Below, one piece after another: positions 42,243 to 51,422 of a DNA stretch of 64,000 nt. The position numbers and the translations under genes were made by a program. Source of the stretch: Neonectria sp. B-13 (taxonomy: Eukaryota; Ascomycota; Sordariomycetes; Hypocreales; Nectriaceae); assembly GCA_002682825.1 (NCBI GenBank), contig NOKP01000008.1, positions 186,001 through 250,000 of the forward strand, written 5' to 3'. Within the stretch, counting starts at the first letter, position 1; each line of letters opens with the position of its first letter. Below the pieces are notes generated by a model. It ran no database searches. It was not told where the DNA came from and worked only from the letters and a program-made list of their open reading frames with translations.

Positions 42243-43913
42243 CTACACTCTCCAATTCATATACGATGCAGAAAAGGCAACACCTCCGGCAAGAACCCCT
42301 AGGCTGGCGATAGTGCCGATAACAGTCTTCATAGGCGATGTGCCCGTTTCACGCCGGCTGATGTCGAAATCTGACCAGATAGGGAAGATCGTCCGAAGCC
42401 AGTATTTGTACATCGGGTCTGGGTAGATGAACGTGTTCTTGCGTGTGACCGGATCCATCCACCAACTCTGACAACCGCTGTTGAAAACAAGATTCCCCAA
42501 TCTCCCCTGCACCCAGGTCAGATCTCGTTTCTGAGACTCCGGCTTGACCACGATGTAGTCGGCTGGGCGAGAACGGTTCAAGACTGGCCGCAGCAGGCGA
42601 CAGGAGTAGTTGATCTGACACTCCGAGTGGAAGATGACCGAGTGTTGACCAGTTGCGGCGTTCGGGCCGTACAAGATGAAGAAGTTTGGGAATCCGGTCA
42701 CCACTGTGCCCTTGTATGCCTCAGCTCCTCCAGCCTGGTCCCAAGCTTCGTGCAAGTCTCTGCCACCAACGCCCTTGATCTCGATCGGATAGAGCCATTT
42801 TTGGGTAGAAAACCCTGTTGCGTAGACAATCACATCAGCATCATACTGGGATCCGGTGTCTGTAATCACTCGGTTGTCCTCAATCTTGACTGCACGTTCC
42901 TTGGCCAGATGCATGTTTGGAGCATGCAAGGATTCGAGGTAGGTTGCAGTGTTGACTCGTCGCTTGCAACCAGGCTCATAGTCCGGCCGCAAGATCTCGC
43001 GATACTGAACCGGCGCGTCATTTTCGATGTATTCGTAAGTAGCGTCACGAATCCTTTGTCTCTTGCGTGCACCAGCATCGGTCATCAGGAATGAGAAGAA
43101 AACGCTTTCCAGTTGCCATGCGAGACGAATGCGATACAACTTTGCCGCAAAGGGAATGTATTTCATCAGCAACTTCCAAAATTCAGAGTACTTTGGGTTG
43201 CCCTAGAACAGCAGTCAGTTTCAATCTCGCAGGAGGCAGGATGATCACAAAGCACTTACACGTTTTGTCCACCAGTGCGCGCTCTTGACCAGCTGGGTGA
43301 CTCTGCCTCGCGGCCCAGAGGATTTGATCAGTTCCGGCACAAACTGGGTTGCCGATGCTCCATTACCCAGGACAACAACCCTTTTGTTCTTCAGGTCAAT
43401 GGAGTAGTCCCAACGGGCGCTGTGGAAGCTTTTTCCAGAAAAAGACTCGATGCCTTCAATGTTGGGAATATATGGTCGATCAAGAGTACCAATAGCACTG
43501 ACGACCACTGGAGCCACGCGAGTGAACTGCTTGCCTGTCACAGTGTCCTGGAAGGTACAAGTCCAGGTTGAGGTTCCGGAATCCCATTCCAAGCTAAGGC
43601 AGGTAGCGTTGAATCGACAATGCGACAGAATGTTGTACTTCTCGGCAACGGAGAGGAAGTACTTGTGCAACTCGTCTCGTCCAGGATATGTTGTTGTCCA
43701 GTCTGGCTTTAAAGCGAAACTGTAGGAGTAAAAGTGACTTGGAATGTCGCATGCGCATCCGGGGTACTTGTTGTGCCACCAAGTGCCACCAATGTTATTG
43801 GACTGTTCATAGATGGTGAAGTTTTCATGGCCGAGGAGACGCTTGAGCTGGACAGCCATTCCCAGCCCAGATATCCCCCCTCCGATGATGATGACTTCTT
43901 TGGATTCGCCCAT
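42243..43913 (-). CDS. Baeyer-Villiger-type flavin monooxygenase (BVMO 2), C-terminal membrane anchor
   Basis: Two exons, 43913-43260 and 43202-42243, with a 57-nt intron; 537 aa. FAD Rossmann GGGISG at residues 11-16; BVMO fingerprint FSGKSFHSARWD at 158-169; NADPH Rossmann GNGASA at 183-188; ATGFSTQKW near 320. The substrate-site segment FPNFFILYGPNAATGQHSV is typical of BVMO/FMO hybrids. The last 30 residues form a hydrophobic helix (GTIASLGVLAGGVAFSASY), unusual for BVMOs and suggesting membrane attachment. The start is the ATG of MGESKEV; an upstream TTG is ignored. It is divergent from a Zn2Cys6 regulator and the shared 436-bp promoter holds two copies of the element CG[CG]TTAC[AG]CTT. 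It differs clearly from BVMO 1 in sequence. Confidence 0.92.
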
Positions 43914-44166
43914 CTTGGTGTATGAGAAATACGACAATGGAGTACTAATAATCCTTTGCCAAAAAAATCGGGGTGATGATTGAGCTGAGCAACAGATACA
44001 GTTTTGAGAGAGACGTGTAATTATATAGCAGGCTGCAGTCTTGAATAATTATGCCCAGCTTCGTCTCAACTTAGACGCTCACAAAATGCCCCGCAAACCA
44101 CTATCCTGGGGTACAGCTACCGCTAACGGCATTCGGACATAAGAGATGGAGAAACATTGTAACCGC

Positions 44167-44177
44167 CGCTTACACTT
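44167..44177 (+). promoter_or_regulatory. candidate regulon element, copy 1 (CGCTTACACTT)
   Basis: Exact match to CG[CG]TTAC[AG]CTT, 173 bp before the regulator ATG and 254 bp before the BVMO 2 ATG. Confidence 0.55.
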
Positions 44178-44237
44178 TCCACTTTGAATGTGGCTTCTGA
44201 AGCTTTTCGCCACTAGTTGCAATGACATTTGCGGCTG

Positions 44238-44248
44238 CGGTTACACTT
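44238..44248 (+). promoter_or_regulatory. candidate regulon element, copy 2 (CGGTTACACTT)
   Basis: Second match in the same bidirectional promoter, 102 bp before the regulator ATG. It begins with CGG, the half-site usually contacted by Zn2Cys6 proteins. Confidence 0.55.
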
Positions 44249-44349
44249 GCGTACAACTTGATCCCTTAAGAACCCGCCCCCCCTTGGTAAGATGGCAAGG
44301 CAAGTCTGTCACATCTAGGCCATCTCCACCAGCGTCAAGCCAGTTCGCC

Positions 44350-46661
44350 ATGGTCAGCGGAACCGAGCTACCCTCGACTCCGTCGAATGGAGTCGGCAGA
44401 CGGACGACCCGAACAAGAACACGTTCCGGATGGTGAGCATCTTCCTCAGCCACACGGCCTGCGCTTACGAGTATCCCAGTCTGCCCTGCCGAAGCCGGCG
44501 TCGTAAATGTGGGCAATCGACCTTTGGACTGACACCGTTTTGGCAAGATGAACCGTTAGACTAACAGGTTGCTTGTCTTAGGCGACGAAACTCGTCCAAT
44601 TTGTCAGAACTGCGAGACTTGTGGAGATGAATGCCGCTGGGGGATCAAGGTGTCATTCCATGCCTCGCGGGCGCTTCATCTTTCCTCGGAAGATTCCGCC
44701 TTGCTTCTCGCAATAGAGGACGGGAGGAGCAAGAATGAAGCTGACCAGGAAGCTGTATCTGACGGATCCTGGGTAAGCCCCTTCTAGTCTATCTGATTCC
44801 CCTGTCACCTGGGTTCTTTCACGCGTTGACTAAGATGCATAGATCGTCGACGACACAGAAACCATCGTGCGGTGCTACCGAGGCTCGAGCCCACCCTTGC
44901 CTTCACCTGAATCAGATCACGAATCACCGCTTGTGGTTCTCGATGACAGCCCTTCGTCGTCGTCGAATTGTATCTCACACACGGTGCCTATCACTAGCCC
45001 CCGGAGTGTCGGCTTTGCCAACGGCCTTTTTGTTGATGCGTTTCACTTTACTGGTGTTGGCCCTACGTACCAAGAGCCATCTCCTGGGACCATCCTCGAC
45101 AGTCAGCAGACGTATACACATCTTGATTCGCCCTCTCATGTCCCTCCCTTCTCCCTCGGACAAGGGCTTTCCCGCAACGCATCAACTTTACCTGACTTGG
45201 CTTTGCCTATTTCCAAAGGGGAGCAAGCGTACATGATGGCGGCATATCTAAGAGAAACGGGCACATGGTGCGAGACAACTGACTCCGAAATGCATTTTAC
45301 GGTCAAGGGCATTCACGCCATGATGAAGAAAAATGCCTTCGCCGCAGCCGCTTTCGCTCTCTCGTCCAGGCAGCTTGACACCATTAACGGGCATCCGCGC
45401 CAAATCACCCTGGAGTTGTATCAGTACACGATCCAGAATCTCATCCAGCAAGACCCAGTCGCGGCATGCCCGTCTATTTTGGCAGCTTGTACCTTGCTAT
45501 GCGTGTACGAGATGATGGCTTCTAGTGTTTCTGAGTGGAGGCGCCATCTCAAGGTACGCTGATCACTGGGCCTCACTTAATTAGTAGCTCATTGACGATT
45601 ATTCAGGGCTGCGCTGGGCTCTTGAAGAGCCGAGGCTGGCATGGGTCTAGTAACGGCATCGTCAAGGCCTGCTTTTGGGCGTTTGCACGTATAGGTACTG
45701 ATACTACCCTTGGAATTGATGCGAGTATCTACGGAACTAACATTTCCATCCAAGATATCTGGGCTGCGTTCATTATTGGAGAGACAACGTTGATTCCCAC
45801 CGACTGCTGGGTCAAAAATGAATATGTGTCGTCTATCGCCGAAAGTGGAGATATTGATGATTATTGTAATCTTGCGATCTTATCATTCGCTAAAATCGTC
45901 AATCTGCTAGCATCGAGTTCCTCGTCGGGAGTATCGCCCACTCGTCGCAACAGAATGGTGGAGGCTTTGTGGAACAACATCCACGAATGGTGGGAAACCC
46001 GACCGACAGAAGTGCGGCCGCTTCTGAGGGCTCCCTCGGGAGAGTCTGGTCCATTCCCAATAACCACTTTCACCAAGTCGGCGGCTAGTGAGTCTCAATC
46101 TGTCAAACTAGTGACATATCGTGCTAACCAGCCCCTTTCAGTTTGTGGTAACACATTCTACCATGCTGGGGCTATTCTACTTCTCCAAACAGGCATGATT
46201 TCGCACTCGGGGTCGTCCGAGCCAGACCTTGTGAGTTTCCAGTTCTACTACGAACGACGTCAAATTCAGAATATTTCCTGATAACACAAGTGGTGTGCTG
46301 ACCTGATGTAACCTGAAGTTTGATCCACTATGGCATGCTCGGGAGATTGGTGGCATCTCAACATGGAACATCTCGCAGTAGGTCGAATATGCCGACCTAG
46401 TCCATCAGTTGTTAACAAAGACACAGCGCCAACTGGGTAAACCAACTTCAACCTCTCTACATCGCTGGTCGAGCATTTGCGAGTCCATCATCGCTGCCTT
46501 GCCAGCCCTCGCAGCAGCGCTCACTCTTTCATGACTGCACAGACGAGCATGCTGCAGAGAAGATTGCATTACTCAAACAGTTGGCTCGAATAGAGAAGGA
46601 GACTGGATGGAAGACCTCAGTTAGATCCTCAGAATTAAGAAAGCTTTGGGGCTTAGCTTAA
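44350..46661 (+). CDS. Zn(II)2Cys6 transcription factor
   Basis: Eight exons: 44350-44432, 44480-44508, 44582-44772, 44843-45553, 45607-46087, 46142-46230, 46319-46377, 46427-46661; all seven introns are GT-AG and in frame; 625 aa. The binuclear cluster is assembled across introns 1 and 2: C28-x2-C31-x6-C38-x6-C45-x2-C48-x6-C55, with the basic stretch RSRRRKC. Behind it come a Ser-rich linker and a fungal_trans_2-type all-helical region (LRETGTWCETTDSEMHF, LAACTLLCVYEMMASS), ending KKLWGLA-like (RKLWGLA). It is divergent from BVMO 2 and upstream of an MFS gene and an epoxide hydrolase whose promoters share an 11-bp element, so it is the natural candidate for a pathway-specific regulator (inference). 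Confidence 0.93.
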
Positions 46662-46855
46662 ACCGCCAGAGACACAGGGATTCATAGAGTTAGCAAAGTA
46701 TTAGTTAAATACAAAGTCAGTGCTGTGACTAATGACGATGAAGGGTAAATCTTGCGATGACTGACAGCCATCTAGTCCTAAGGAAACCAATGCAATATCT
46801 CCAGCAAAAAGTATGTCGGCATGACAACTGTAGGCCGGCGTTGGACATCCAAAGC

Positions 46856-48508
46856 CTAGACCCTCTCCAAGACGACATCCTGCCCCTTGTCTGTGTCGCT
46901 TGCATGAGCAAGACTGGAGCCGCTGGCTGGATTAATGATCCCCTCCTTCATATCTTTAGCTATTTCCCGAGCAACAGCAACTGGGTTCCTTCCTTGAGTG
47001 AAGATGTGGTCGATATCTTCGAGTCGGATGTTGCTGGTCTCCGGATAGTACAGATAAAACACCGGGACAAATAGGAGGTTTGTGACAAAGAAGATGAGAT
47101 ATGCCTTCCACTGTAGCCGACCTATGATGACAGGCGTTATCAAAACAATTATAAAGTTAAAGAGCCAGTTGTTGCCGATTCCGATGGCTGTTCCTCGAGT
47201 GCGGGCTTGGAGCGGGAGGATCTCCGGGACGTATACCCAGGGGACACAGTTAACGCTCATGCCAAAGATCAGCATGTATAGAAAGAAGAAGGCGACTGAT
47301 GCAGAAGCGCATGCATGACCGTTTGCAAAGCCAACGCGAGATAGAAGGACGGCGATCATCAGCATGCAGAGGCTTAGCCCGAAACAGCCCTAGAGCATGG
47401 TTTTGCGGCGACCCATGCGATCTAGGGCAAGAGATGGAAGGATGGAGCCAAACATGAACATCATGTTGATGCAGCCGCCGAGAATCTGCGCGGTATGCTT
47501 TGAAAGCCCGACATTCTGGACCAGGACCGAGGGTGCGTAGTATACCACAAGGTTGATTCCTCCCGCTTGGTTCATAAATTGCACGCCCCAGGCGAGAAGA
47601 ACCCGATATCCGGTCTTGATGTCGTCGTTTTTAAACACGCTAAGGAACGAGTCGTCCCTGTTAGAAGCATGCTCCAGTGCGATAGCCTGCCGAATTGTCG
47701 CGATTTCCGAGACGACGAACGTATCGGAAGGGTCCTTGTCGTAGACGTCGCATAGAACTTGGACAGCGTCTTGCTCACGACCTTTGATGAGGAGCCAGCG
47801 CGGAGACTCAGGCAAGTCAAAGACAAGTAGTATAACCACAAGAGCAAAGGTAATCTGGAATGCAATCGGCAGCCGCCAGGCAATTGCGCCGCCGACGAAG
47901 GACATGCCAAAGTCGAACCAGTATGCCACGACGATTCCAACCCCCACGAAGAGAACTTCGCTGGAGACGAGACGGCCGCGAGATTTCTGGTCGCAAAGCT
48001 CCGATTGGTACCTGAGTTCGTTAGCCTGGGCTCATAACATTCTTACGTTTGTAGACTTACATGGGCACTGTTGACGTCTTGATTCCGGTCCCAAAGCCCG
48101 TCACCACTCGGCCAATGACCAGATGCGGAACGGTGTAGGCGGTCGTCTGCAAAACTGCTCCCACAACAACGAACCCCATCGCGAGCCAGATGGTCCTGCG
48201 TCGTCCAAGCTTGTCTCCAATGAAGAAGTTGACTGAGTACGTAGTTAGGACTCAAAGATGCATAATATGTGAGGTTGTTGACTTAGTGACTTACTGACAC
48301 AGCCTACTAGGCACCCAAGGTTGTAACACGAGACGATGATTCCGGTCTTGGTATCGCTAGGATGCTTGAACTGGTTCAGCCAGTCATCATTCTGTAAAAT
48401 ACCGCCAAAGACTCCCTGGTCATATCCAAAGAGAACAAAAGCAATAAGGCAGCACACTGTGACGCCGAACTGGAGGCTTTTGCCACGTCCAAGACCCAGT
48501 AGAGCCAT
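46856..48508 (-). pseudogene. MFS sugar-porter family transporter with an in-frame stop
   Basis: Hexose/quinate-type MFS transporter. Three exons: 48508-48295, 48232-48061, 48011-46856; introns of 62 and 49 nt; 514 codons. Signatures: LFGYDQGVFGGIL in TM1, DKLGRRRTIW, GRVVTGFGTGIKTSTVPMYQ with SELCDQKSRGRLV, DLPESPRWLL, the DRMGRRK repeat, and VPWVYVPEILPLQARTRGTA (PETK-like loop). At codon 336 (47392-47390) TAG follows GRRKTML where family members have Trp; frame continues unchanged afterwards and no intron can remove it. A TGG-to-TAG change is a C-to-T change in CpA context on the other strand, compatible with RIP-type mutation. The protein would be cut after about 7 helices, so it is likely inactive unless this is a base error. 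Confidence 0.88.
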
Positions 48509-49495
48509 GGCTGAGACGAGATTGAGTCGAGTGATGAGATTCGAGGAGAAGTAGGTGAGCTGTGACAAGAGACGATGTGATGTCGATATTTCATGCAGAC
48601 AAGACCTTGGACAGTACCGCAAGTGTTATATACCTTGACTCAGAACCATGGCTTCACGTCTTCCCCAGCTTCAAGGAATGCAAGGTGGGGGAAGCTGCGG
48701 AGAATCTGGGGTAGAGCGTAGTGTTGCCGTTTCTGGAGACTGAGACTAAGCCGGCTTCGCTCAGCTGAATCATGTGGAACAGCGCTCGGTGTCAAGGTGA
48801 GCCACTACTCGCGCTTACGCTTACAGATGCCCAACGTTGCCTTGAGGATCCATTATTTTTTTGACAACGCTAGAATGACTTCTTCAAGATTGAATGATTG
48901 ACGTTTGTCGCCAACGATTGAAGATCAATACACCCCATACGGTCCATCTATAGTGATCGCTTAAGAACGCCCTTTGTGTCAAAATACAGAGAATGCCATG
49001 TCAAGCGGTACATCATGCCTAATTAGAAGACGGGAGCTCTGAACATTTTCTTCTCATCAGCTCGGTCAAAGTGGCTACTACTGCCCTTTTCCCCCGCCAA
49101 TGACGCGTGTTCATGCAACCGCTGAACAGGAGTACACCTAGTCCGTCAAGTTTCTTACAGTATATCGAAAACGATGCTAGTAGGATCCCCTTTGACTGAT
49201 CTGCTTGATGCGCTACTGTGCTTAAGACACAGGCATCTAATAATATCGCGAGTTCACCAACGATAGAAACTTGGACATAGCATGAGCTATAAGACACTCT
49301 GATAGTGGCAGGGTGGTATTTAATTGTCACTTAGGTTGATAATTCTGCTCTAGTCGCATTGGACTCATTATGTGAAGAGAGGCCACTTATATTCACTTCA
49401 TTGTACTCCAGTCGAAGAAGAGTACTGATTGCACGATGTGTATCGAATTGCTATGTATGTACTGATAACTGATAGTGCCCTTCTATTCACTTTGT
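48509..49495. promoter_or_regulatory. intergenic region upstream of the MFS gene
   Basis: 987 bp between the MFS start and the epoxide hydrolase stop. It contains one copy of the shared 11-bp element at 48812-48822. No other gene is recognisable. Confidence 0.5.
48812..48822 (+). promoter_or_regulatory. candidate regulon element, copy 3 (CGCTTACGCTT)
   Basis: Matches CG[CG]TTAC[AG]CTT, about 304 bp upstream of the MFS transporter ATG. Confidence 0.5.
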
Positions 49496-50863
49496 CTACA
49501 ATTGGGATTTTCCCGTCATTTTCTGAATCGACTTGCGCACTGAGGGGGAAGTAAAGAAGGTCCGCATGTCCTCGATAAAAGCGCCATCACGCTCCAATGA
49601 GGAAAAATGCCCACCACGCTCGTACTCTCTCCAAAATTGAATATTCGCCGCTTGACTAGCCCAATCCTTCGGGCACTACCACGTGTCAGCATACAGAACA
49701 TTGCATTCAAAGGTTGAAGGAAAGTAACTCACATGTAGCTGCTCCTTTGCGTACATGCTAACTCCTGTCGGAACGCTCACATATGTCTCGAATGTGCTTT
49801 CCGCATCTCGCATTCCTCGGCCGAAGGCCTCTTGGTAGAACCGCAAGCCCGGCGTGGCTCCCTGGATCCAATGCATCATTACCAACGTAATGATATCTTC
49901 ATTTTCGAAGGCTTCATATACGTCCACCCAATCATGGAACTTTTCAACGAACCAAGCGAGAAGGCCAACTGGCGAGTCGCCGAGCGCGAACCCTAAAGTC
50001 TGTGGCCTCGTCTTTTGTTGCTCCAGATAGCCACTCTGGTCGGTTTCAAAGTTCAGCCGGACTCGAAGTGCTTCACGTTCGAAGTTTGAATAGCAGAACC
50101 CCGAGAAGCACCAACGAATATATGCCAATGGGGCTTTCCAGAGTGTAGGTGGCGGAACGGGAAACATGTTGAGGTGTTGTGCACGAACAACCTCGGGGAA
50201 CTGGATAGCAATTGATCGCGTGATGAAGGATCCAAAGTCGCCTCCTTGTGTCACAAACCAAGGATACCCCAGGGCCTCGGTCATCAGAATCTTGTAGGCA
50301 CGAGCAACAATGGTTGGGCCAACTCCAGATTTTTCCGGGGCAGGTGAGAAGCCAAAGCCTGGGATCGATGGCGCGACGAGGTGAAACGAGGTCTTACTCG
50401 TGTCCTTGGGGTTGCTTAATTGTTTTACGACCTTGGAAGCTTCAACAAAGGATCCAGGCCACCCATGGGAAAAGAGCATCGGAATTGCGTCTGGGTTCGG
50501 GGACTTGGCGTGAGTAAAGTGAAGCACAAGAGGGCCGTAGCCCGGAACATCCAACTTGACGAGGTAGTGATTGAATATTTCATTGAGGTGTTTCTATCCA
50601 AACATCAGCCATCCGTTCTTAAAATGATAATTGTTCAGAGGAAGAACCTGTTGCGCATCCCAATCATACTCGTCACGCCAGTACTCTGCCAACTCCTTTA
50701 CTCGACTGACCTTTGCTCCCTGAGACCAATCATCGTGTGGACAATCGTCTTGCTCTCGGGGATAGCGAGTCAGTTCCAACTTGCGCTTGGTAGTTTCAAT
50801 GAACTCCTTCTCGACCGCAATAGTAAAGGGTTTGACTTGGTTGAAATGGAGGTTGGCCGTCAT
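49496..50863 (-). CDS. epoxide hydrolase (EHN-type alpha/beta hydrolase)
   Basis: Three exons: 50863-50648, 50593-49733, 49675-49496; 418 aa. It adds water to an epoxide to give a diol. The N-terminal EHN domain (PREQDDCPHDDWSQGAKVSR.., EYWRDEYDWDAQQ) is followed by HGWPGSF (oxyanion, about 115), nucleophile Asp191 in GGDFGS and His382 in RGGHFSS. The first intron (50647-50594, 54 nt, a multiple of three) contains the only in-frame stop; its donor GTTCTT is weak but its removal joins DWDAQQ to KHLNEIFNHYLVKLD, as expected for the family. If it is not spliced, the gene would carry a premature TAG. The promoter holds two copies of the 11-bp element also found near BVMO 2, the regulator and the MFS gene. 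Confidence 0.87.
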
Positions 50864-51076
50864 CTTCGGACGTGAGTTTCCCTAGAAGTTGCACAAAGTT
50901 CTTCTCTGTAAGTAGTTCAGCGATGGTTCAAATTTCTTGGAAAGACGGACACAATTCACATTCTCACAAGTTAGTGTTGACATTAAAAGTGTGAGGTTAA
51001 AAGGCATCTAGATAGTACAGGGGCTAAGTCTTTGGTATCGCAGGCATTACATCATGGCTCCCTAGCCATGTTATTC

Positions 51077-51087
51077 GGTTACGCTTA
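51077..51087 (+). promoter_or_regulatory. candidate regulon element, copy 4 (CGGTTACGCTT)
   Basis: Matches CG[CG]TTAC[AG]CTT, about 214 bp upstream of the epoxide hydrolase ATG. Confidence 0.5.
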
Positions 51088-51141
51088 TAGTTGCCTTACC
51101 CGCCACCTTCCCCTTGGCAGGGCTGGTTAGCTCTGCGTTTG

Positions 51142-51152
51142 CGCTTACACTT
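51142..51152 (+). promoter_or_regulatory. candidate regulon element, copy 5 (CGCTTACACTT)
   Basis: Identical to copy 1, and the two share one more base on the 3' side (T). About 279 bp upstream of the epoxide hydrolase ATG and in the same orientation as the other copies. Confidence 0.55.
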
Positions 51153-51422
51153 TGAGCATCGCTCAGTCTTCTCCACTTTGTGGAGACGTAATGGAAATTG
51201 TTAGAGATTTGGGTTCAATCTAGAATCAACCGGGGTTGGCCTCTGAGTAACTCGGAAACATCTAGATGAAGAAGGAAGGCTTTTAACAATTGAAACCCTC
51301 GATTTGATAACTGCGAAAGGGAGGTGCTCTAGAGCCCGTAGCCCCCGAAGAAATTAAAGACCCCACTGGTCTTCTCATTGCTTGTAATTACTTCGTAGTC
51401 AGCGCTAAAAACGGACTGCCGT

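Larger units (their letters stand above)
43914..44349. promoter_or_regulatory. bidirectional promoter of BVMO 2 and the Zn2Cys6 regulator
   Basis: 436 bp between two divergent ATGs. Two copies of an 11-bp element shared with the promoters of the MFS gene and the epoxide hydrolase lie at 44167-44177 (CGCTTACACTT) and 44238-44248 (CGGTTACACTT). Confidence 0.65.
50864..51422. promoter_or_regulatory. promoter region of the epoxide hydrolase
   Basis: 559 bp between the epoxide hydrolase start and the beta-galactosidase stop. Two copies of the shared element lie at 51077-51087 and 51142-51152. Confidence 0.55.

Noticed and set aside
50594..50596. In-frame TAG in the epoxide hydrolase as a nonsense mutation
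   Set aside because: A 54-nt GT-AG intron removes it and places the family LN..F block directly after DWDAQQ, so splicing is the better explanation.
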